A DNA stretch of 64,000 nucleotides from Xenoacremonium recifei (taxonomy: Eukaryota; Ascomycota; Sordariomycetes; Hypocreales; Nectriaceae): positions 1 through 64,000 of the forward strand of contig WOFQ01000003.1 of NCBI GenBank assembly GCA_012184525.1. The letters run 5' to 3'. Below, piece by piece: positions 31,233 to 41,273 of the stretch. The notes under the pieces are model-generated. The model ran no database searches. It was not told the origin of the DNA and saw only the letters and a program-made list of their open reading frames with translations. Numbering within the stretch: position 1 is the first letter of the stretch; each line of letters opens with the position of its first letter. The position numbers and the translations under genes were made by a program.

Positions 31233-31752
31233 TGATATCTCGACCAGTAAGACGAGTATGGAGGATTTTGGGGAATAGGGCTGGTCAGTTGACATATAAA
31301 AGTATCCTCGTGAAACATCTTGCATTTTCGCTGCTCCATCGCAGCGTATACAGAACGCATGAAAGGCCGAGCCCGGTGATGTAGCCCAGAATCAATACCA
31401 TGCTCTCTATTGTACATCGTGGGTGAAATAGCAAAGCTCGCTATTACATGAGAGGGCCTAGCGAAGTTATGAATGGTAGCGCACAAAAAAAAAAGGGGGT
31501 TGCCAGTCATTTCAGACATAAAAGCCTTGAGAGTATATCAGAAGTCAATTATAATGAATATAGACGCTAAAGTACCGCAATGTGACGTCTTCGGTGTGAT
31601 TGTTTCTTTCTGACAATGGTATCTGCGAACGCCGTTGAATTTTTCCTTCTCTCAAATTAAATAGTAATCGCCTATCGGAAGGATCATCCTGATCGATGAA
31701 CAGAAAGCCTTCTTTATCCATCCTTTGTCCCTCCAAGTATCGGTGATTTGTC
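31233..31752. other. Short convergent intergenic region
   Basis: About 520 bp between the ends of two convergent genes. It contains a short A run near 31487 and no supported gene. Confidence 0.5.
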
Positions 31753-33676
31753 TCAAGCGTCGTGCTCGACAATCTTCTCGGAGACCTTGCCATCGGCCTG
31801 CAAGATAACTTTGTCGACGGTCAGAGAAGCTTTGACAGGGTTGGGCTGGTTGTAAACCCATTCCAACTGCTCCAAAGTTCGGCCCTGGGATTCGACACTG
31901 AAAAATATTAGCTAATAGTCCACAGGAAGTATAAAGACCTTAGAAACATACGCAAAGAAGTACCACAGAATACACTCCACCACATCCCAGCCTACAAAGA
32001 CGTAGATGTACTTGTAGCCAATGTTCCGGAGACCGATTGGTCCTGCGTACGTGTTGATGAAGCCGACAATGCCGGTTGCAAAGCCGTAAAGCGCAAGACC
32101 CTTGGCTCGAAGAGTCGTATCCAGAGATTCGGCAGGCAGGACACCCTGCAGTGGCGTGTAGGCGAAGGAATAGACAACCTGGAACAGGAAGTAGAAAGCC
32201 AAGGCGCCTTTCGCGTATCCCTGATTCGTGATCTTGCCATCATGGGCTGCTTGGTCGTTTGCAATGGCGTTGGTGAGGCCAGCGTTGATGGCAAGCAACA
32301 CGGTGAAAGCCGCAGTGCCGTACACCAGAGGCCAACGTCGGGGCATGCGGTCAGTGATGCGGACGGCACTCAGAGCTCCAATAGCACCGAGAGCTTGATA
32401 TAGAATCTGATAACCGAGCTTCTGGGCAGTGGTCGTGACGCCAATAAGAGTGAAAATTTCCGTGTTGTAGTATCCGAGACCGTTTCCAGAGAACTGACCA
32501 AAGACGCCCATCATGATGACTTGGGCTGTACGCCAGCGACCGTTGTGTGGGATCAGCAGGGGGCGGTAGTCCCACCAGGGCTTTGCCTTATCGACGAGAT
32601 CCTGGCGGATGTTCTCGCGGATCTCCTCAACCTCCAAGCGGACGAGACGAGAGTTGGAGTCGCCGTTGCCGTGGTATTCAATGAGGAACTTGATGGCTTC
32701 TTCCTCACTGTTCTTCGCCATGAGGTAACGGGGCGACTCGGGCATGAACCACACCGAAAAGATGACGATGACGGAAGCGAAGCACTGCAGGATGATCGGG
32801 ACCTTCCAGGAGTAGTTGTTGTTGATGTACTGGCATCCAAAGGTCACAGCTGCAGCCGGGATCGAGCCACCAAACCAACCGCAATTGTAGAAACCGACAG
32901 CGCGGCCTCGCCAATGAGGAGGCGCAATCTCAATAGCGTAGGCAGGCGCAGCAACAGTCATGAATTGGATACCACCGCCGAGGACGAAACGACCGACTGT
33001 CAGTTGCGCAACCGTGTAGGCAGTTGCGCCAATGACAGAGCCGACGATGATGAGTATCGCGCCGCAAAACATACCGACGCGACGTCCAAAGCGGTCACTC
33101 GTCCAGGCAGCAAAAGGTGTCGCAACAATGGAACCCCTGCAGTACAGTTAGTAATCGCATCCCGTTCTGCGCAAAGGGAGTCACAACTCACACACTGTAG
33201 AGCGAGGAGATGATAGAAACTTTCTGGCCAGTGAGTTTGGTACCAAAGGTGTTCTGGAAGTGCGGCATGGCCAGAATGGAAGACAGTAGCGAGCCATCGT
33301 AGCCATTGGCGCAGGAGCAAAGGAAGGAGATGAAGACACAGACTGGGTCGCAACAAAGCACGCGGCCGTCAGCAAACGAGGCTCCCCTGAACAGCGACAG
33401 GGCACTCACAGTAGATGTGGATGGATCTCTTGCTCCATCGGGGAATGTTGGTCTCCTGAATGGCGGCAAAGAGCTCGGCCTACGCAGTGCGGCGCGCACC
33501 ATTGGTCAGCCTTGCAAGCCAGAAAGGTGAGTTTGCGCACGGGATCGACGTACATTGTGCACGACCTTGGTCTTAGCACCCGTGTTTTGCGCCGTCTTGC
33601 CCGTTCCTTCGGCGACGAGGATATTCTGGCCGTCAGCGGCCGCGTTCGGCGTCTCGTCGACCTCAATCTTATCCAT
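31753..33676 (-). CDS. MFS sugar transporter, lactose-permease-like
   Basis: Five exons (33554-33676, 33410-33479, 33192-33342, 31952-33136, 31753-31897) stay in phase for 557 residues. ATG 33676 (MDKIEVDETPNAA) gives a polar N-terminal tail, followed by NIPRWSKRSIHIYFCVFISFLCSCANGYDGSLL in helix 1, a start seen in lactose-permease-like and related fungal sugar porters. Other marks are SDRFGRRVGM, GRFVLGGGIQFM, PHWRGRAVGF, MPESPRYLM and LPAESLDTTLRAKG. It is a plasma-membrane disaccharide or glycoside importer by family. Much of the coding DNA is GC-rich with long antisense open frames, which are shadows of codon bias. It converges on the Zn2Cys6 gene. Confidence 0.85.
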
Positions 33677-36557
33677 CTTGTGCAATTGCGTTGTCTCTCG
33701 ATGTCCGGGCTGTGTGGTCAATTGTTGGCGCCGTGCTGGATCGTCGTCGCTGGAGATGGGAGACTGAAGGGGATTCAACCTGGTGGATCGGACGTGAATA
33801 TTTATAATGCGCCGGAATGACACCCCTGATGGCAGAATCCTTGTCACGGATGGGACAGGCTGGTCGAGGTCTAGATTTGACAGTCGCAAGTCGGCCCACG
33901 ATATTCCCATCAACCCAGCTGTCCCAGCCTTGCTAGACGGAGAGAAGCGAAGGGCTCCCGCCCGGCACGGCGGTAAAGACCCCGGAACGGCGCCCCGGCA
34001 CGGCGGTTAGGTCCCCGGCTGGTAGAGGACGCAGGTGGTGTGTGAGAGCAAAGGCAGAGGGAAGGCCCCCGTTCTTCCGCCCAAAGCCGCTCGAGTGTGC
34101 TAGGGACTGTGGCCACTGAGCTGTCTGCTGCCCTCCCCCCGCTAGGCTGGCATGCTGCTTAACCGACATGGCGCACTAAGGGAGACTCTGGGGTCCGGAG
34201 TCCGGAGACGTGGTGGCATGAACGCGACCAGCCCCGTTTGGGTAGAGCAGGGGGTGGGTTGACGGCCCGTCGGCCCTCCTATGCCTACCAGCGAGAGCCC
34301 TCACCGTTCATCATTCAGCCTACCGGAGCCCTCTCCAGAAAGAAGGGACAGCACATGAGACCAGCGAGCTCCACGGGAAGCGGAAACGATTCTTGAGCTT
34401 AGCGTTGATGAAACTGTCCGCAATGTCAGCCTTACGCCCTAAAGCGACGAATTCTCCCAACTAAGAAAGCTGTTCCTGGTCTTCACGCCTACCCTATATT
34501 ATGTACACCAGCGTCGGATTGCGTCCTTGAAAGTGTCAGCCAACGAGAGAAATGGGGTTTAAAGCCAGTTTAGGTTAAGATAGAATGCTAATTCTATTCA
34601 GAAACCTTCTTTGGGTTCTTTTCCAAGTCATATTATTGAGAACGAGCCATAGAGTAAATAGCGTGGTCCATCAGTGAGTATCATTGTTCATGTTGAAAGC
34701 CAAGCTTCGGTTTCCCTAGGCGGACCTTGCGTCGTCTGGGCACCAAATCCCCGGATTTCCCAGTAAGTCCATTGTGACAGCCACTTTATCGTGATAGACA
34801 CTCCAACATCGTCGGGTCTGGCGAAGACCAGTTGCATGGATCCGTCCTGGCCGGGCTTCCGGGCCGATGGTCTCACTTTCGCCAGGTGAACCCTCGGCCG
34901 CGGGCTCGGGGCACAGACAATGACAAGGCGATACGAGGGCTATTGAATATTATCTTTCCATGAGAAATTGAAATCTCCATCCGGGATATTTCTGGAAAGA
35001 TAAGCCACCCTATGTTAACGAGCCGGACGTATTGTATTTGCTTATGCCCCAGGAGTGGCTCTCGAATTCACATATAGTTGGCGAGGAATGTTTGTGATCA
35101 AAATTTTAGATTCTAAAGTAAAGTTGGATCACTACGTGTCAATTGTGGAATGAAGCCTTTCAAATAATTAGAGACAATTCTAGTGTCACAATGGCAAAAT
35201 TGTAAACGCCCTGGCCGGATTATCGCTGTGCTCAAACCGTTGTCTTCGAAGGTAAATAGGTACCTTAGCTTTCCGGAAATTTATTCACAAGACCTGTTGA
35301 GATTCACTGAAATATACTGCAGTGGTGCTGGCCATAGTAGGCTCTTCGCGTACATTGTAGGCGCGCATCAAGCGATCAAAAGCTTGTGGTGGCCCGGTAT
35401 AACGGGGCCGTGAGGGTCATTTGACAGGGAAAATTTCTCTATCGTCATGAGCTGTGCTGGAGTAGAAGAGAAAAATTTGTTCTCGGTCGCACATTTTATG
35501 GGGCATGGAGTACCTGAAGTCTGACGATGAACAATCTGAGCTGACCCGGTGACCTTTTCACGATGTCCTTGGCGCCACAAGATTCCTCAGGTCTGGTGTA
35601 TATGCGAGCTTCAGGACAACCGGCTCGTTTCTCCCGTCAAGCTTGGGGACGAAAATCTCGGTGGTCTGATCATAGCTACCACTCAAAGATCCACTCTCAT
35701 TCGGGGCTTTGGGATTGGGTTCTCATGTTGTGCGGGGAGAAAGGGAAATGGTGCCTTCTCGGCGGCATCCCGCATTTCTTTTCTCGTGTCTAAAACAGCG
35801 AAAAGTTGCTGGGGTAGGTTGATCGACGCCGAGACCTGATCTTCCCACGTTCACGTAGCTGGTCCTGTGCGGCATTAGCTTGAGATCTGCTTCCGCATCT
35901 TCACGCGAAATACAGAAAGTTGTTGTGGCGTGCTGGAGAAGCTGATTAGCGTCGGCCTTGAATCGATCCAGCCAGCAGGGCCCTTGTTCGGTCGATGCGG
36001 GCCGTGGAGCCTCGGTAACTCGGCCGACGTGGAGACGGAGATTTTGACGGCGAAGCTGAGAGTCTTTATTGGTCGTGTGAATGAAAGCCCTGTGGAAGCG
36101 CGTGGGTATCGTGCGAACGGCTGGTCAGAGGATTGGTGAAGCTGTGGGTAAGCCCGCTGCGGCAACAGCAAATGATCCTGCCCCTCTGCTGCTTGTGATC
36201 AAGCAAGGGACCAATGCCACTTTTCGGGATTCACCGAGGTGTTGTACGTGCCCTCGAATGACGAAGATAGAATGGGCAACGTCGGTCTAGGCTCGACTAG
36301 GGAGTTCACTGCTGTCTCCCATGTGAGCTTCGGACATTGCACAGGGCCTTCAAATTTTGTATCCAGTTCTATTTTTCATCCGGAGTCTATGTTTCCTCTT
36401 GAGCCTGATTCTGGTAAACATTTCCAAACCTTTCAAGTGGAATCTACGTCTATCAATAATACGCTGTTCAAGAGCTTCTCACCGCAGGTCCGAGATATCC
36501 CATCTGTGAGAAGCCGGTCTCCCCTGGAGCCAAGATTACGAGCCTGAAAGCCGAGCC
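33677..36557. other. Long gene-free region (2.9 kb)
   Basis: Between the lactose-permease-like gene (minus, start at 33676) and the end of the lactonase gene (minus, 36558). It contains only short frames, none with a family look or in-phase splicing that I could extend. The first 450 bp are GC-rich and hold the CGG-rich direct repeat at 33961-34018. It may be a long promoter, a degraded gene, or harbour an unrecognised non-coding transcript. Confidence 0.5.
33961..34018. repeat. GC-rich direct repeat with CGG half-sites upstream of the permease
   Basis: Two copies of a 25-nt unit, each built of CCCGGCACGGCGG, a short A/T-containing spacer (GTAAAGA or TTAGGTC) and CCCCGG, occupy 33961-33985 and 33993-34018. 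They lie about 285 bp upstream of the permease ATG. Several CGG/CCG triplets are exposed, as in Zn2Cys6 operators. The repeat is seen; regulatory use is inferred. Confidence 0.5.
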
Positions 36558-37721
36558 CTATGTTGAACCGACCACTGCTAGGGCGCTGGGTCGAGGCACG
36601 TTTATAGTTTGCTCCGTGAGCATCAGTTGCCCGTCGTCCCCAACGTTCAAAACCCCAACCATATTGCTGACAGAGAATGCAATGTATAGGAACCGGCCGT
36701 CAGGACTGGGAACACATCCCTTTGGTGACAATCCCTCAAGTGCCAAAGTCTGGAAGCGCTCCAGGCATCCCGTCGCAGTGTTGACACTGAAGGCACTAAT
36801 GACGTTATGACCTCGTACCAGTGTGTACACATATCGACCCGATGGATGAACCCGAAGGTCTGACAGCAGTATGCCTGGCCCACTCTGTAAGCTGGGAGGC
36901 AGAACATCTACAGTCCCTATAGAGTTGAACGACCCGCCCTCGGAGTACGCGAACGCCTCGACGACTGGTCGATATTCGTAATTGACATAGAAGATAGGCA
37001 GGGTCGGATGAAATGCTGAATATCGCGGCCCGCTGCCTGTCGGAGCGTGGTGAACGGCGTATTGCCGAAGAGACCTGGATGCAGCATCAACAATGAAAGT
37101 GATTAGTTGATCCTTTGCCATATCGCATTCGACAAAGAAAGACCCGTCTTGGGAAATAGAGATCGAATGGAGACACGAGGGTTCTGAGTTGCTAGGCTCG
37201 GCCGATGCATGGACATGAATATCACATGGCGCACCTAAGTGGCCATTGTCGTCGATTGGAAACAGTGTGGTTATGGCATCGCTGTAGCTTGTCCTCATTT
37301 GATAGCCTGATTGGGCATCGCCCGCAACAGTGAAGACTTTGGAACGGCTGGTGAAGTGCGACACCAGGAGGAGACTGCCGCTTGCATCAAGCGTAATGCC
37401 AGCCGGTTGACTCCCAAAGCTTGGCCAGTGGCCTATCTCAGCCAGGCTTCCAGTGACTGCGTCTACAGAGAACGCATATATCCGACCTCCCGGACATTCT
37501 GCATTATTTGCAACCTCGTCGGTGACATACAAAATGCCGCGGCTGGTGTCGAAGGCGAAGCTGCCAACATTCAACCCACGCACATATGATGCGATTCGGG
37601 TTGTTTCCCCCGTGTCCAAGTCAACTCGTAAAACATGCAAACCCTCATGTTCTGGAGGATTCGGCATCACGAAACTGCCGACATAGAGGAATACCACAGA
37701 GCTCTTCGCCGGAGCGGACAT
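36558..37721 (-). CDS. Lactonase, seven-bladed beta-propeller (6-phosphogluconolactonase-like)
   Basis: A single exon of 387 residues from ATG 37721 (MSAPAKSSVVFLYVGSF). The open frame continues upstream to 38003 without family features. Repeated blade patterns are visible: FLYVGSF...GLHVLRVDLDTGE, SFAFDTSRGILYVTDE, LDASGSLLLVSHF, RYSAFHPTLPIFYVNYEY, DLRVHPSGRYVYTLVR and PSPDGRFLYIAFSVSN. This is the PF10282-type lactonase fold that opens sugar lactones such as 6-phosphogluconolactone; fungal members also open muconolactones. In this carbohydrate block, hydrolysis of an aldonolactone made from an imported sugar is the simplest role. No signal peptide with this start. It shares a promoter region with the alpha-glucoside permease. 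Confidence 0.8.
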   Translation of the reverse strand: MSAPAKSSVVFLYVGSFVMPNPPEHEGLHVLRVDLDTGETTRIASYVRGLNVGSFAFDTSRGILYVTDEVANNAECPGGRIYAFSVDAVTGSLAEIGHWPSFGSQPAGITLDASGSLLLVSHFTSRSKVFTVAGDAQSGYQMRTSYSDAITTLFPIDDNGHLGAPCDIHVHASAEPSNSEPSCLHSISISQDGSFFVECDMAKDQLITFIVDAASRSLRQYAVHHAPTGSGPRYSAFHPTLPIFYVNYEYRPVVEAFAYSEGGSFNSIGTVDVLPPSLQSGPGILLSDLRVHPSGRYVYTLVRGHNVISAFSVNTATGCLERFQTLALEGLSPKGCVPSPDGRFLYIAFSVSNMVGVLNVGDDGQLMLTEQTINVPRPSALAVVGST

Positions 37722-38263
37722 GATGGTAGTGCTTTGTACTGGACTGCCCTGCGTGGCTCTGAGTAAAGCCGACGACTTGTTTCCTGGTCGTATTCTTCCA
37801 GACCCCTCTTGGTACACTTTTGTCGTGGGGGAGAATGGGAACAAGAGAATTATGTCGCGAAGGATTGGGGGATTCAGACGTCGCAAACCTGGTCCGTGAC
37901 AGAAGTGGCTCCTTAGGGAGAGATTTTGGCTGGAGGATACTCTCAAAACCGAGCCAATTGACTTGTTATATTGGAATATGTTGTTGCTCGCGTAGCTTCT
38001 CAAAAAGTGAGTGATAGTGCGGTTTCGTCCTGAGTCAGTTCTCCGGTTGGGGCCCCAGATCGCTATCGCTGGGGCGTGGAGAGTGAGGGTCTAGACCATA
38101 ACAGATGGGGCAAAAACGCGGGCAACGTCGCCTGAACCTCGTTTGGCGACCTTTGGCGACCTTCGCCTAGGAAAAGCCGTAGAATTTGGGGTAGGCTTCA
38201 CAACAATTGCAAACGAAAATCATGCCATGAGCCTATGAACACCATGAGCCGTATGAGTGCTCT
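37722..38263. promoter_or_regulatory. Divergent promoter, lactonase / alpha-glucoside permease
   Basis: 542 bp between two divergent starts. It contains tandem TTTGGCGACC units at 38142-38163, about 100 bp before the permease ATG, and GC-rich inverted elements (GGGGCCCC near 38050). It probably coordinates both genes. Confidence 0.55.
38142..38163 (+). repeat. Tandem TTTGGCGACC repeat in a divergent promoter
   Basis: TTTGGCGACC occurs twice back to back, followed by TTCGCC. Short tandem elements like this can be transcription-factor sites; no known factor is assigned. Confidence 0.45.
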
Positions 38264-40400
38264 ATGGGTAGCATCACTTATTACTACCTTACGGATCCCT
38301 CTCAGAGGATCGCCATCACGACTTCTGAAAGTATCAACAGCACCATCCCTTCCTCTATTACTGGGTCTAACGCCGGCAAAATGTCCAAGATAGCCATCGA
38401 TTATGAAAAGTCCGAAAAACATGACCAGAAGGATATCAACGCAAAGGAATTCAGTGCTGAGCTCACCCTTCTTGAGCGAGCGCATGCAGCCAATGCTGCT
38501 GATCACAACCTGACGTGGTTCCAAGCCATTTCAAAGTACCGCAAGGCCGTCTTCTGGGCATGCATCTTCTCTTTTACCTTGACTATGCAAGCTGCAGACG
38601 CCACGTCGGTAAGTTGATGGGAGTATATACCGGAGAATGAATAGGATTGATCTGATGTTCGAAATAGACTACGTCGTTCTATGGCCAGGATCAATTTAAG
38701 CATCAATTTGGGACGGTCGATAAGGGCGTGCTAGAGATATCAGCTGAATGGCAGACTGGTATCCAGCAATCTATGGCTGTCGGCGAACTGATTGGTCTTG
38801 CTATTGCCGGTGCCCTTGCTGATAAATTTGGCTGGAAGCCTATTCTCAGCGGCATGATGATCATGCTGACCGGCTGCTTGTTCCTTTTCGCTTTTGCTAA
38901 AGACCTTGGTATGATCGTAGCTGCTATGGTCCTATGCGGTTCGTTGACTTACTTCAACTTCATTTTTCGCGGGTGCTCATCCATTGGATCTAGGTATTCC
39001 TTGGGGCGCATTCCAGACTGGATGCATTGCATACTCTTCTGAGATGGTCCCGACTTGCCTCCGTCCTTTTGTCACAGCTTGGATCGGAATCTGTTGGGGT
39101 CTTGGATTTTTCATTGGGTCCTTGATTATCCGTGGCTGTCTTAATCTGTCAGGCGAATGGGGTAAGTTTCGAGTATTACAAACCAAGTCTCGGGTATCAT
39201 AGATAACACCCGATGTTTCTAGCTTGGCGCTTGCCCTTCCTGATTCAGTTCGTCTGGCCGGTGCCGTTGCTCCTCTGCTTCATATTTGCACCGGAGTCTC
39301 CTTACTATCTCGTCCGGAAGGGTCGCATTAATGATGCCCGCGCAACCTTACGTCGTATTCGAAATAGTGATACCACGGACGAAGAGATTGAACAATCAGT
39401 TGCTCTCATCGATTACACAAACAAGATGGAGATTGAAATTAACAAGTCTAGCAGCTATGCTGAGTGCTTCCGTGGCAAGAATCTATGGCGCACTGAGATT
39501 GTGAGCATCTCTCAAAGGGTTCGAACTTATCTGCTATGTATTTGCTGATTGGACCTACCACCAGGTTTGCATTGTCCAAATGGCTCAGACATGGGGCGGC
39601 AATGGTATTAACGTGCAGACTGTCCAATTCCTGGAGCAGGCAGGTCTCTCTGAACATGGAGCCTTCGACTTGAACCTCATTCTCAATTCTCAGTATCTCA
39701 CGTTCGGCCTCTTCTGCATCTGGTTGATGACAAAATTTGGCCGAGCTACGATCTTCACGGCAGGCCTAATGATTAGCGACGTATTTCTCTTCGCCATTGG
39801 CATTTTAGGCTGTGTTAAACAAAGCACTGCAGTCTCCAATGCTGTGGGGTCTTTGCTCCTCGTCTCGAGCGTGGTTTACATATCAACTGTTGCCCCATCT
39901 TCCTACACTATTATTGTGAGTTTCCTAAGGACCTGGCTACACCAAAACAAAGGATTAATTGCAATATCAGGGCGAGGTCCCGTCTAGTAAGCTTCGCGCC
40001 AAGATGATATCGCTTTCCCGTGTCGCTTTCAACATATCCGGGCTCGTGTCCAACGTACTTATTCCCAAGATGCTGACAGGAGGCTCTTGGAACCTTGGCG
40101 CGAAGACAGCCTTTTTGTTTGTAAGTGGTCTAAACTCGGGCTCCTGAAATATGCAAAACATCACGATCTGTTCTAATCAAATAGGCCGGAACCAATGCTC
40201 TCATCTGGATCTGGTGCCTTTTTCGCCTCCCGGAGACAAAGGACCGAACTTTCCGAGAAATTGACTACCTGTTCGAAGAGTCTGGGCTTCACCCCCGAAA
40301 ATGGCGCAAGGCTAAGATCGATGTGTTCCATGATACACATCAGGGCCCGGCAGGCGGCGGTCGGAAGGGCGGAATCGAACACGTTGAATATAGCAATTAG
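38264..40400 (+). CDS. MFS alpha-glucoside/maltose permease-like transporter
   Basis: Seven exons (38264-38608, 38668-38938, 38994-39161, 39223-39500, 39565-39915, 39971-40120, 40185-40400) are in phase and give 592 residues. After a long polar N-terminus come TTSFYGQDQFKHQFG and GIPWGAFQT, both typical of maltose/alpha-glucoside (MAL/AGT) permeases. GALADKFGWKP, APESPYYLVRKGR, GEVPSSKLRAKM and RLPETKDRTFREIDYLFEE complete the sugar-porter pattern. It would import alpha-glucosides or similar sugars with protons. ATG 38264 is the first; ATG 38381 (MSKIAIDY) is an alternative start that removes 39 residues. It is divergent from the lactonase. Intron 2 has an uncommon GTTCGT donor. Confidence 0.85.
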
Positions 40401-41273
40401 GTGGGGTGCTTGCTTCGGACATGGTTTTGATAGGTTTTTAAAGCTTCATGAAGTAATCAAGAAGTTAGCAAACCCGTCTTAGTAATACGAGAGGGGAGCT
40501 GAAGCTGGCAGTGGTCCAAGTCTTCGGGCTGGTTATCGTCCACCTTTCAAAACCTCTCTAGCATAACTGAACTATATCATATCACACGTATCATGGATGA
40601 AGCTTGCTACTCTGCATCATCCGTAGTATGTATGTCTTTTACGTGGAATTTAGCCTCATGGGGTGGAGTTGTTCATATTTGGGTTTGACAGAACGGGCTC
40701 ATTCCGTGCGGGATGTCTGCCGGCAACGAGTGTGCGCAGCAGTCGAGATTCGGTCGAAATTTAGACTCAGTTGCTTCAGGTTCATATTTGCTTAAGTGAG
40801 ATATAATGTATATTTACACGCTAATTTGATACTAGAAAACCGTGGTCACTGGAGCTTCTAGAAGAGGTGACTTCCAAATCTGAATCTAACTCGAAGCACG
40901 GAGTACATGGTCCGTCCATTTGTCCCAGGCTACACTTGGCTCTCCTATTAGGGGGAATGGAATCCTCTAATGCATCCTTCCCGAGCGAGGCTTCCGAAGG
41001 ATGCGGGAGGGTTTTAGCCGAAGATCGGCGAGGTCTGACATCGCGATCTTTCGGCGCTCGCAGTAGGCGAGGTTCGCCAAGTTTACCACCGAGAGCCCTT
41101 AGACGAAGGCACTGGCCACAAATCTGTCTGTCATAGAAGCTAGGTCTTGATCTACGAGCATGGACTGTTCATGAACTTTGCTAAATATCCGCTGGCTCTG
41201 CATCGTACGGATGATCACTAGTTTCTATGCTATTTTAATAACCAGAACAAAGTTGCGCAGTTCTCGACACGGC
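40401..41273. other. Intergenic region, no gene seen
   Basis: About 870 bp separating two plus-strand transporters. An imperfect inverted repeat (CCGAAGATCG ... CGATCTTTCGG, about 41019-41055) lies upstream of the efflux pump, and a near copy of the ACGGAGTAC element at about 40898. Confidence 0.45.

Noticed and set aside
32521..33213. 230-codon plus-strand frame
   Set aside because: Antisense shadow of the GC-rich sugar permease; composition is low-complexity and lacks any domain.
33677..36557. Several 60-100 codon frames in the long gap
   Set aside because: None could be joined in phase by plausible introns, and none resembles a known family.
41019..41055. Hairpin upstream of the DHA2 gene as a terminator
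   Set aside because: Eukaryotic context, imperfect stem, no U-run; it is at best a protein-binding inverted repeat.
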